DNA of 64,000 bases from Candidatus Nanopelagicaceae bacterium (lineage in GTDB: Bacteria; Actinomycetota; Actinomycetes; Nanopelagicales; Nanopelagicaceae), in contig VERG01000004.1 in the NCBI GenBank assembly GCA_018882885.1, positions 1 through 64,000 of the forward strand. Direction: 5' to 3'. Made by a program: the position numbers and the translations under genes. Shown in pieces: positions 29,912 to 37,776 of the stretch (position 1 is its first letter; each line of letters begins with the position of its first letter). The notes under the pieces are model-generated. The model was not told the DNA's origin, did not search any database, and saw only the letters and a list, made by a program, of their open reading frames with translations.

Positions 29912-31114
29912 TTGTTGCTAACTTCGTATAGGGAAGTAATTAGGCATAGCCACGCTTTGCCCACCTTTGGGTTTGGCATGGTGGGTCGCATTCCAGTGGC
30001 CATGAATACCGTGGCGCTAGTTTTCTTAATCTCATCTGTCAGAGATTCATTTTTGCTCGCTGGTATTGCTTCCTCCTTTTACACCTTGTGTGGCGCAATA
30101 GTTGGCCCTCGCATTGGCAGATTAGCTGATCGATATGGAACCCGGGTGGTTTTGCTCCCGATAACTTTTGTAAATGCGTTATCAATAGTTGGGGTCGTCT
30201 TTTTCAGCTCGAGATCTGTTGCCTTGTTGTTGCTCTTTTCCGCACTTTCAGGTGCAACTATGCCCAGTTTTGGAAGTTACACAAGAACGAGATGGAGCCG
30301 CACAATAAAAGATAAGAGAGAGTTAGGTGTAGCGCTCTCTCTGGAGTCAGTTCTTGATGAAACCGCTTTCGTTGTTGGTCCTGCTTTAGCGGGATTTCTC
30401 TTTGCGCTGTATGGATCTGATTCACCACTTTTGGCTGGAATATTTTTTACAATAATTGGTGGAGCTGGACTTGCGATCACCTCATTTGATCATGCCAATA
30501 AGGATGGGGAGAGACAACAGCTAGGAGGACTTTTCAAGATTCAGTATGTAAAGAGCCTCTTAGCTTCCCTAATAGCACTAGGCATGTTGTTTGGATCTAA
30601 TTACGTTGTAATCCTTGCGGTGGCAAAAGAGAGTGGAAGAGCCGCCGATGGTGGCCTTTGGGTTGGTTTATATCCAATAGGTAGCACCATTGCTGGCCTG
30701 GTTTATGGTTTGATTCATTGGAAATCACGTAACGCTACGCGATACACACTGGCATTAGCCTTTATGACCTTTTCAACTAGCGCAATACTCTTCTTTCAAA
30801 ACATAGAGACGATTGTCTTTTTTATTATTCTCTCTGGAATAGGAATCGCTCCTGCTCTAATAGCAGCAAACGCTCATTTAAAGGAGCTAGTTCCCCTTAA
30901 CCGTTTAAATGAGGCTTTTTCACTTCTAGGTGCATCGCTTTCCATCGGAATTACCCTAGGCAGTTCGCTAAGTGGGATGTTGGTAGACCGATTTGGGGGT
31001 TGGAATGGGTTTTACTTCATGAGCGCTGCAACGCTTTTGGCCACACTTCTATCCTTAATTGGCGTAAAGGCTGGAAAGCATGAACCTCTAGGTGAAACAA
31101 TAAATCATGGCTGA
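29912..31114 (+). CDS. MFS transporter, probably for nucleosides or their products
   Basis: A 400-aa major-facilitator protein with about twelve hydrophobic segments. The loop 2-3 motif is GRLADRYGTRVVL and its repeat in the second half is GMLVDRFGGWNG. No substrate signature is recognised. Context (operator site 2 upstream, nucleoside hydrolase overlapping downstream by 8 bases) points to nucleosides, bases or pentoses. The start is TTG; TTG 29915 is slightly better spaced from GGGGAG. Confidence 0.8.
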   Translation: MLLTSYREVIRHSHALPTFGFGMVGRIPVAMNTVALVFLISSVRDSFLLAGIASSFYTLCGAIVGPRIGRLADRYGTRVVLLPITFVNALSIVGVVFFSSRSVALLLLFSALSGATMPSFGSYTRTRWSRTIKDKRELGVALSLESVLDETAFVVGPALAGFLFALYGSDSPLLAGIFFTIIGGAGLAITSFDHANKDGERQQLGGLFKIQYVKSLLASLIALGMLFGSNYVVILAVAKESGRAADGGLWVGLYPIGSTIAGLVYGLIHWKSRNATRYTLALAFMTFSTSAILFFQNIETIVFFIILSGIGIAPALIAANAHLKELVPLNRLNEAFSLLGASLSIGITLGSSLSGMLVDRFGGWNGFYFMSAATLLATLLSLIGVKAGKHEPLGETINHG

Positions 31115-32042
31115 GAAGATAATTTTCGATACCGATCCGGGGATTGATGATGCACTGGCTTTACTTCTTCTCGCTGCTGCACCCGAATTAGATTTAATGG
31201 CGATTACCGTTACTCATGGCAATACCTCTCAAGATAAATGTCTATCCAACGCCTTGAAGTTGGTGGAGTTGCTAGGTATCGAACAGGTACCGGTAGCTCG
31301 GGGTGCGCAAGAACCACTAGTAAAAGAGTTATCGGTAGCCGAGGAGACTCATGGCGACGGAGGATTGGGTTATGCGGTACTGCCGGAAGCTAAGTTGAAA
31401 CCGGTCAATGAATCAGCTCATGATTTAATCATTAGATTAGTTAATGAAAACCCTAATCAAATTACCTTACTTTGCGTTGGACCCATGACAAATATTGCTC
31501 TTGCCCTGTTGAAAAAACCAGAAATTGCCAAGAAGGTAAAACGGATTGTTGCAATGGGTGGTTCTATTCATTACCCAGGAAACTCAACGCCGCAATCGGA
31601 GTACAACGTGTTTTGTGATCCGGAAAGCTATGAAATTGTTGTAAATGCAGGAATAGATTTCACTTTAGTGCCCCTTGATGTCACTTATCAATGTCTTCTT
31701 ACCAACCAACATATAGACCAAATAACGCATGCCCGTCCTGAGATAAAGAGTTTTATAAAGGAATCAACCCGTTTTTACATAGAGTTTCACGCTGAATATC
31801 AAGGAATTCAAGGTTGCGCTATTAATGATCCACTAGCAGCTGCGATCTTGATAGATCCAACACTGGTTGAAAATCGCGATTACTTTATCTCCGTAGATTT
31901 ATCTGGTGGTCCTTCTAAAGCCAAGACCATTGCCGATCACTATGGCGCACTAAAGAAAGCCCCCAATGCTCGAGTGTCCATGGCGGTTGATGTAGATCGC
32001 TTCATGAAACTTTTCATCGAACGTATGAATAGGTTGAACTGA
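31107..32042 (+). CDS. Nucleoside hydrolase 1 (IUNH family)
   Basis: A 311-aa Ca2+-dependent N-ribohydrolase of the inosine-uridine-preferring family. The metal-binding N-terminus is FDTDPGIDDALAL. Next come LLCVGPMTNIALAL and VAMGGSIHYPGNSTPQSEYNVFCDPE, whose asparagine and glutamate bind ribose, and NDPLAAAILIDP with the catalytic aspartate region. It frees base and ribose, which rbsK can then phosphorylate. The gene overlaps the MFS gene at its start and the uridine phosphorylase gene by one base at its end. Confidence 0.92.
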   Translation: MAEKIIFDTDPGIDDALALLLLAAAPELDLMAITVTHGNTSQDKCLSNALKLVELLGIEQVPVARGAQEPLVKELSVAEETHGDGGLGYAVLPEAKLKPVNESAHDLIIRLVNENPNQITLLCVGPMTNIALALLKKPEIAKKVKRIVAMGGSIHYPGNSTPQSEYNVFCDPESYEIVVNAGIDFTLVPLDVTYQCLLTNQHIDQITHARPEIKSFIKESTRFYIEFHAEYQGIQGCAINDPLAAAILIDPTLVENRDYFISVDLSGGPSKAKTIADHYGALKKAPNARVSMAVDVDRFMKLFIERMNRLN

Positions 32043-32773
32043 TGAAGCAGTATCACACTCAAACCGAGTTAGGAGATGTTGGCAGATATGTATTGATGCC
32101 AGGGGATCCCGGTCGAGTTCCGCTAATTGCTGCCAGGTTAGAAAATGCGGTTCACATCGCAACAAATCGTGAGTATGTCACTTACACCGGATGGCTAGAG
32201 GGAGTAAAAGTTTCTGTTACATCCACTGGTATTGGATGTCCTTCATCCGCGATTGCGGTGGAGGAGCTTTATCGCAGTGGTGCAGACACTTTTATTAGAG
32301 TCGGAACCTCAGGCAGTTTGCAACCAGGCACTAAATCAAATGACTTAGCGATAGTGACTGGAGCTATCCGGCACGAAGGAACCTCTTCACACTACATGCC
32401 AATCGAGTTTCCTGCGGTATGCGATTTAGAGATTGTGCAGGCTATGAGAAGTGCAGTACAGAGGCTGGGAGTCAGATATCAAGTTGGGATATCTCACTCC
32501 AAGGACTCTTTTTATGGAGAGGTAGAACCGGAGCGCTCTGCAAACAGCGCGCAGCTAAAAGATTTATGGAGAGCCTGGCAGATAGGTGGTGCAATCTGCT
32601 CGGAGATGGAGATTTCAACTATCTGTATTGTTTCTAGCATTTTACGTGCCAGAGCCGGAGGAATAATGGCGATGCATGGCGAAGGAGATTTTGGGTCACT
32701 AGATGGTTTAATTATTGCGGCCGTAGAGTCGGTAAGAGAGTTAATAAAATTGGATAAAGAAAAAGCGGAATAA
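32042..32773 (+). CDS. Uridine phosphorylase-family protein A
   Basis: A 243-aa nucleoside phosphorylase (PNP/UDP family 1). Phosphate site: MPGDPGR and FIRVGTSG. Base-site region: KDSFYGEVEPERS. Sugar site: CSEMEIS with the conserved Glu-Met-Glu. Splits uridine or related nucleosides with phosphate into base and (deoxy)ribose-1-phosphate. It is a close paralogue of the next gene, but the base-contact segment has Glu-Val where the partner has Gln-His, so substrate preference may differ. ATG overlaps the preceding TGA. Confidence 0.88.
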   Translation: MKQYHTQTELGDVGRYVLMPGDPGRVPLIAARLENAVHIATNREYVTYTGWLEGVKVSVTSTGIGCPSSAIAVEELYRSGADTFIRVGTSGSLQPGTKSNDLAIVTGAIRHEGTSSHYMPIEFPAVCDLEIVQAMRSAVQRLGVRYQVGISHSKDSFYGEVEPERSANSAQLKDLWRAWQIGGAICSEMEISTICIVSSILRARAGGIMAMHGEGDFGSLDGLIIAAVESVRELIKLDKEKAE

Positions 32774-32787
32774 GAAAAAGGAAAAAT

Positions 32788-33543
32788 ATGGAAAGCAACG
32801 GAAAGCAGTATCACATCCAACTTGAGCGTGGGGATGTTGGAAAGTATGTATTGCTGCCCGGAGATCCAGGGCGTTGCGAGCCGATTTCAAGACTTTTTGA
32901 TAACCCAAGACATGTTGCCACCAACCGCGAATACGTCACCTACACCGGCACTTTAGATGGTGTTCCAGTATCTGTTACTTCGACTGGTATTGGCTGCCCG
33001 TCAGCGGCGATCGCTCTTGAAGAGTTAGTCAGATGTGGCGCTGACACCTTTATCCGTGTTGGAACCTCAGGTCATATTCAAAAAGATATTCGCTCGGGCG
33101 AGTTAGCAATTATCAGCGCCGCAATTCGAGATGAAGGAACCTCGCGCCACTACATGCCCATAGAGTTTCCAGCAATTGCAGATATTGATGTTGTCTTAGC
33201 GTTACAAGCTGCGGCCAAGAAAACTGGAGCCATTCATCGCACTGGTATCACTCAGTCCAAAGACTCCTTTTATGGACAACATGAACCAGAGCGCATGGGA
33301 GTTGCCAAAGATTTACTAGAACGCTGGAAGGCATGGGAGATTGGTGGCGCTTTGTGCTCTGAAATGGAGGCCTCTGCGTTATTTGTTATCGCATCGATGC
33401 TGCGGGTCAGAGCCGGAGGGATAATGATGGTGCATGGCAAAGAGCCAATGCCACCGCTTGATATCTTGCTCGAAACCGCAGTACAAGGTTTGCGCGAACT
33501 AATCGCGGCTGACAAAGCAACCGGGCGCTCAGTTACTGTGTAA
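32788..33543 (+). CDS. Uridine phosphorylase-family protein B
   Basis: A 251-aa paralogue of the preceding protein, with LPGDPGRCEP, NREYVTYTGTLDGVPV, FIRVGTSGHIQ, KDSFYGQHEPERMG and CSEMEAS. The KDSFYGQHEPE form is the one I associate with uridine phosphorylases of Gram-positive bacteria, so this copy is the better candidate for true uridine phosphorylase. Ribosome site AAAGGAAAAA. The 3' end overlaps nucleoside hydrolase 2 tail to tail by 11 bases. Confidence 0.9.
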   Translation: MESNGKQYHIQLERGDVGKYVLLPGDPGRCEPISRLFDNPRHVATNREYVTYTGTLDGVPVSVTSTGIGCPSAAIALEELVRCGADTFIRVGTSGHIQKDIRSGELAIISAAIRDEGTSRHYMPIEFPAIADIDVVLALQAAAKKTGAIHRTGITQSKDSFYGQHEPERMGVAKDLLERWKAWEIGGALCSEMEASALFVIASMLRVRAGGIMMVHGKEPMPPLDILLETAVQGLRELIAADKATGRSVTV

Positions 33544-34474
33544 TTGCAGCGGCTTTGATGGCATCCAACATTAGACTCCAAAACTTGTCGAAATCCAATT
33601 CCAACGCGACATTGCAGTTGGCCGCTTCACCGAGACGATTGTAGATATCAACCACAGTGGCACCGCGAGTAAGTGGTCCACTCAACTCAACTTGAACATT
33701 TACAAACCGAGATTTCACTACACTGCGATCGATTAAGAGTGCGATAGCAACTGGATCGTGAAGTGGTGGATCAGGCATCTCAAAAACATCATCATAGGTT
33801 TTTGCAAAGAATTTGAGCAGCCCAATTATGGTTTTACTTAATTCGCTCTGCATCTCTTCTAGTTTGGCAAATATCTGTTTAGTTACTAGGGCTTGATGGG
33901 TTACATCTAGTCCACACATAGTTAGCGGCAAACCACTTCTCAAAACAACATCTGCGGCTTCAGGATCCATCCAAATGTTGAATTCGGCATACGGGGTACG
34001 GTTTCCTCTGCTGGCGCTGCCGCCCATAAAAACAATCTCAGAAACCTGATTTTTCAATTGCGGATACATCTTTAAAAACAACGCAATGTTAGTTAGGGGA
34101 CCAGTTGCGACCAGAGTTACTGGCTCGGGGTGTTCGGAAACTAGCTTTGCAATCAAATCCACGGCATGCAACTCTGATAATTCAATTTTCGGTTGTGGAA
34201 GTTCTGCGCCATCCAAAGCGGATTCACCATGAATATCATGCGCCTCTTCAATCGCGCCTAGAATTGCTTTACCCGCACCTTCAGCAATGGGAACATTTAT
34301 TCCCGCCAGAGTTGCAACACGGCGTGCATTCAATGTCACCTTTGCAATTCCACCATTACCAGAGACTGTAGTTACTCCGAGCAGCTTTAGAGATGGGTTG
34401 TGAGCCGCCAGGATCATGGCTAAAGCGTCATCATGGCCTGGGTCGCAGTCCAAAATTAAAGGTATGGGTTTCAT
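33533..34474 (-). CDS. Nucleoside hydrolase 2 (IUNH family)
   Basis: A 313-aa protein homologous to the hydrolase at 31.1 kb but clearly diverged: LDCDPGHDDALAMIL, VATGPLTNIALFL, VFMGGSASRGNRTPYAEFNIWMDPE and LHDPVAIALLID. The N-terminal DCDPGHDD (against DTDPGIDD) resembles the pyrimidine-preferring RihA/RihB branch. ATG 34474 is chosen over a longer start at 34504 because TACGCT lies six bases upstream. Divergent from deoC; operator site 3 sits between them. Confidence 0.92.
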   Translation of the reverse strand: MKPIPLILDCDPGHDDALAMILAAHNPSLKLLGVTTVSGNGGIAKVTLNARRVATLAGINVPIAEGAGKAILGAIEEAHDIHGESALDGAELPQPKIELSELHAVDLIAKLVSEHPEPVTLVATGPLTNIALFLKMYPQLKNQVSEIVFMGGSASRGNRTPYAEFNIWMDPEAADVVLRSGLPLTMCGLDVTHQALVTKQIFAKLEEMQSELSKTIIGLLKFFAKTYDDVFEMPDPPLHDPVAIALLIDRSVVKSRFVNVQVELSGPLTRGATVVDIYNRLGEAANCNVALELDFDKFWSLMLDAIKAAAITQ

Positions 34475-34480
34475 GTCACA

Positions 34481-34486
34481 AGCGTA
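34481..34486 (-). promoter_or_regulatory. -10 box, leaderless nucleoside hydrolase 2
   Basis: TACGCT on the minus strand, six bases before ATG 34474. Confidence 0.55.
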
Positions 34487-34490
34487 GGGG

Positions 34491-34502
34491 TAAAGCGATT
34501 GC
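34491..34502 (-). promoter_or_regulatory. Candidate LacI/PurR-like operator, site 3
   Basis: Minus strand GCAATCGCTTTA matches 11 of 12 positions of GCAAnCGnTTnC. Its centre is about 22 bases upstream of the predicted hydrolase start point, where a repressor would block polymerase, and about 60 upstream of deoC. Confidence 0.5.
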
Positions 34503-34544
34503 ATATTCTAGTAAAACGCCCTTCTCAATCTGAATTGGGCTAGA

Positions 34545-34550
34545 TAGGAT
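34545..34550 (+). promoter_or_regulatory. -10 box, leaderless deoC
   Basis: TAGGAT followed by six bases and ATG 34557. Confidence 0.6.
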
Positions 34551-34556
34551 TGCAAC

Positions 34557-35495
34557 ATGCTTCTGACCGATAGCAGCGAGAGCTCGATAAAGAGTTTTCT
34601 AAGAAATCTTTCACCAGTTGATCAAGTTGGTGCAGATTCTCGTGCCGCTATGTTGGCAACAAGAAGTATTAAAACCTCTAGCAAACTTTGGGCGATTGAC
34701 ACCGCAATCTCGATGATTGATTTAACAACACTAGAAGGTGCAGACACCCCAGGTAAAGTTGCAGCACTTTGTACGAAAGCGGTGCGACCAGATCCAAGTG
34801 ATAGCTCAGTACCTCATGTCGGAGCGGTTTGTGTTTACAACGATATGGTGAAAATTGCTCGTGACCATTTAGACAAAAATGGCGGAAATGAAATTCCAGT
34901 TGCAGCTGTATCTACCGCGTTCCCTTCGGGTCGTGCCAGCCTTGATGTGAAGAAGCGGGATACAGAGGATGCCATCGCAAGTGGTGCCACCGAGATCGAT
35001 ATGGTGATTGATCGCGGCGCCTTTCTCTCTGGAAATCTAGAAAAAGTCTTTACTGAAATCGTTTGCATTAAGGAAATCTGTGGGGAGCGTGCCCATCTAA
35101 AAGTTATTTTGGAGACTGGCGAGCTCGTGACCTATGACAATGTTCGCAAAGCCTCCTTTCTGGCCATGGCAGCGGGCGCCGATTTCATAAAGACCAGCAC
35201 GGGAAAGGTTTCCCCAGCTGCGACCGCTCCAGTGGTTCTAGTGATGTTAGAAGCGGTTCGTGATTACTTTGTAATGACCGGCAAGAGAATTGGGGTTAAA
35301 CCCGCTGGCGGTATCCGAACCACAAAAGATGCCATCAAGCAATTAGTTCTAGTAAATGAAACCGCAGGTCCAGATTGGCTAGATCCAAAACTGTTTCGTA
35401 TCGGAGCTAGCGCTCTTCTCAATGATTTACTTATGCAACGCATGAAAATGAAAAGTGGACAGTACTCCGGAAGAAACTACGTGACATTGGATTAA
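34557..35495 (+). CDS. deoC: Deoxyribose-phosphate aldolase
   Basis: Splits 2-deoxyribose-5-phosphate into acetaldehyde and glyceraldehyde-3-phosphate. Class I aldolase; the Schiff-base lysine is in ADFIKTSTGK and the proton-relay lysine in IGVKPAGGIRT. At 312 aa it belongs to the longer DERA subgroup (close to 318-aa animal enzymes), with an N-terminal extension ahead of MIDLTTLEG. Acetaldehyde released here is a plausible substrate of the ALDH pair encoded directly downstream, which begins on the last base of the deoC stop. Confidence 0.94.
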   Translation: MLLTDSSESSIKSFLRNLSPVDQVGADSRAAMLATRSIKTSSKLWAIDTAISMIDLTTLEGADTPGKVAALCTKAVRPDPSDSSVPHVGAVCVYNDMVKIARDHLDKNGGNEIPVAAVSTAFPSGRASLDVKKRDTEDAIASGATEIDMVIDRGAFLSGNLEKVFTEIVCIKEICGERAHLKVILETGELVTYDNVRKASFLAMAAGADFIKTSTGKVSPAATAPVVLVMLEAVRDYFVMTGKRIGVKPAGGIRTTKDAIKQLVLVNETAGPDWLDPKLFRIGASALLNDLLMQRMKMKSGQYSGRNYVTLD

Positions 35496-36940
35496 TGATG
35501 AAATTTGAATATGCCCCGGCGCCCGAATCAACTGCAATTGTTGATATCCAATCTGAGTACAACCTCTTTATAGATGACAAGTTTGTCCCCTCCAAAGGCG
35601 GCAAGAGATTTGAAACAATTAATCCATCCAATGAAAAGGTTTTGTCACGAGTCACCCAAGCAACCGCTGCCGATGTTGATAAAGCCGTAAAAGCTGCCTC
35701 TGAGGCATATCGCAAAACTTGGTCAAAACTGAGCGGGGCACAAAGAGGTAAGTATCTTTTTAGAATCGCCCGAATTTTGCAGGAAAGAGCCCGCGAGTTT
35801 GCGGTGCTTGAATCGATGGATAACGGAAAACCAATTCGAGAGACTCGAGATACTGATATCCCGTTAGCGGCTGCGCACTTTTTCTATCACGCCGGTTGGG
35901 CTGACAAACTTGATTACGCTGGTCTTGGTAAAAATCCAAAGCCACATGGAGTAGTTGGCCAGATAATTCCATGGAACTTCCCAATGTTGATGTTGGCTTG
36001 GAAGGTAGCACCTGCGTTAGCTACTGGAAATACCGTTGTTTTAAAGCCAGCTGAGACCACTCCATTGACCGCGCTCTTATTTGCAGAGGTGTGCCAACAA
36101 GCAGATTTACCAAAAGGTGTGGTGAATATTCTGACCGGTGACGGCTCTACCGGAGCTGCAATTGTTAATCATCCTGGCATCAACAAGATTGCTTTCACTG
36201 GCTCAACTGAAGTTGGAAAAATTATCGCGAAAAGCGTAGCCAGTTCAAAAAAAGCATTGACCCTAGAGCTGGGCGGTAAGGGCGCCAACATAATCTTTGA
36301 AGATGCGCCCATTGATGAAACCGTTGAAGGGGTTATTAATGGCATTTTCTTCAACCAAGGACATGTTTGCTGTGCTGGATCTCGCTTGTTAGTACAGGAA
36401 AATATAAAAGATGAACTGCTTGAGAAGTTAAAGCGCCGCATGTCGCTAATTCGTGTAGGAGATCCACTTGATAAAAACACTGATCTAGGTGCGATTAACT
36501 CTCAGGCCCAGTTGATGAAAATTAGAGAGTTAGCAGAGTCTGGGGATGCTGAGGGCGCACAGCGTTGGTCGCCGCAGTGCCAGCTACCAGAAAAAGGTTT
36601 CTGGTTTCCACCAACATTCTTCACCGGTGTTTCACAGGCGCATCGCATCGCGCGGGAAGAGATTTTCGGACCAGTGCTTTCTGTGATTACCTTTAGAACC
36701 CCCAGCGAAGCGATTGAAAAGGCCAATAACACCCCATTCGGTTTATCTGCCGGTATCTGGACCGATAAGGGCTCTCGAATTCTTTGGAGCGCCCAACAAT
36801 TAAAAGCTGGTGTTATTTGGGCCAACACCTTCAACAAATTTGATCCAGCTAGCCCATTTGGTGGTTACAAAGAATCAGGCTGGGGACGCGAAGGTGGCCG
36901 ACATGGATTATCTGCTTATCTAAAAGGAGATTTCTCATGA
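35495..36940 (+). CDS. Aldehyde dehydrogenase, catalytic ALDH16-like half
   Basis: A 481-aa NAD(P)-dependent aldehyde dehydrogenase. Landmarks: IIPWNFPMLMLAWKVAPALA (cofactor site), FTGSTEVGKII, LELGGKGANIIF (general-base Glu), FFNQGHVCCAGSRLLV (catalytic Cys) and EEIFGPVLSVITF. The C-terminus has SPFGGYKESGWGREGG. It probably oxidises acetaldehyde from DeoC or another aldehyde. It starts one base inside the deoC stop (a second ATG at 35498 is possible) and overlaps the half-length ALDH gene by four bases. Confidence 0.92.
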   Translation: MMKFEYAPAPESTAIVDIQSEYNLFIDDKFVPSKGGKRFETINPSNEKVLSRVTQATAADVDKAVKAASEAYRKTWSKLSGAQRGKYLFRIARILQERAREFAVLESMDNGKPIRETRDTDIPLAAAHFFYHAGWADKLDYAGLGKNPKPHGVVGQIIPWNFPMLMLAWKVAPALATGNTVVLKPAETTPLTALLFAEVCQQADLPKGVVNILTGDGSTGAAIVNHPGINKIAFTGSTEVGKIIAKSVASSKKALTLELGGKGANIIFEDAPIDETVEGVINGIFFNQGHVCCAGSRLLVQENIKDELLEKLKRRMSLIRVGDPLDKNTDLGAINSQAQLMKIRELAESGDAEGAQRWSPQCQLPEKGFWFPPTFFTGVSQAHRIAREEIFGPVLSVITFRTPSEAIEKANNTPFGLSAGIWTDKGSRILWSAQQLKAGVIWANTFNKFDPASPFGGYKESGWGREGGRHGLSAYLKGDFS

Positions 36941-37776
36941 GGGTTGATGTAAAAAAGACTTATAAGCTTTTTATCGGCGGACAATTTCCGAGAAGTGAAT
37001 CAGGGCGTAGTTATGAACTACTTGATGCAAAGGGAAACTTTTTAGCAAATCCCGCTTTAGCATCGAGGAAAGATCTACGCGATGCGGTTGTCGCCGCAAG
37101 AGCAGCTTCAGAAAAATGGGCATCAGCTTCGGCTTTTAATAGATCTCAGATTCTCTACCGCGTTGCGGAGGTAATGGAAGGTCGTCGCGAACAGTTTGTA
37201 TCCGAAGTCATGGCTCAGGAAGGTGTCACAAAGGCGCAAGCCATTAAGCAAGTGGATGCCGCGATAGATCTTTGGGTTTGGTATGCAGGTTGGTGCGACA
37301 AGATCCCTACGATTTTTGGCTCAACCAACCCAGTTTCTGGCTCTTTTTACAACTTCACTACTCCAGAACCAGTCGGAGTAGTTGCAGCCTTTATAGATGG
37401 CAGCTCATCGCTTATCGATATTGTTCATGGAATAGCACCAATTTTGTCTGGCGGTAATGTAGTTATCGCTATTGCAAATGAAGAGTATCCGCTTTGTGCC
37501 ATAACACTTTCTGAGGTAATTGCCACCAGCGATATATCTGGTGGAGTTGTAAATGTTTTAACCGGCCGCACAGAGGAGTTAACTCCCTGGGTGGCTTCCC
37601 ATATGGATATAGATGGCGTAGATGGATCAGGGCTCGAAATGGCCGCATATGAGACATTGAAGAGAGATGGCGCAGATAACTTGAAACGCATCTATCGATT
37701 TAAGGCCGAAGGTTCACCGCAGCGCATAATTAGTTTCATGGAAAACAAAACCGTTTGGCACCCGATCGGGATTTAG
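36937..37776 (+). CDS. Half-length non-catalytic ALDH-like protein (ALDH16 C-terminal-domain-like)
   Basis: A 279-aa protein that aligns with the N-terminal half of aldehyde dehydrogenases: KLFIGGQFPRSESGRSY, AAFNRSQILYRVAE-like SAFNRSQILYRVAEVMEGR, DLWVWYAGWCDKIP and EPVGVVAAFIDGSSS in place of the usual cofactor loop PWNFP. It lacks the catalytic cysteine and glutamate blocks. The ORF is intact and has a clean stop, so it is not an obvious frameshift. Bacterial ALDH16 proteins carry just such an empty second ALDH domain of about 290 residues fused behind a full catalytic one, so these two overlapping genes look like a split ALDH16. Partner of the preceding gene is inferred. Confidence 0.82.
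   Translation: MRVDVKKTYKLFIGGQFPRSESGRSYELLDAKGNFLANPALASRKDLRDAVVAARAASEKWASASAFNRSQILYRVAEVMEGRREQFVSEVMAQEGVTKAQAIKQVDAAIDLWVWYAGWCDKIPTIFGSTNPVSGSFYNFTTPEPVGVVAAFIDGSSSLIDIVHGIAPILSGGNVVIAIANEEYPLCAITLSEVIATSDISGGVVNVLTGRTEELTPWVASHMDIDGVDGSGLEMAAYETLKRDGADNLKRIYRFKAEGSPQRIISFMENKTVWHPIGI

Noticed and set aside
36937-37776. Second ALDH as a truncated pseudogene
   Set aside because: The frame is intact, overlaps its partner by four bases, and its domain layout matches the empty half of ALDH16.
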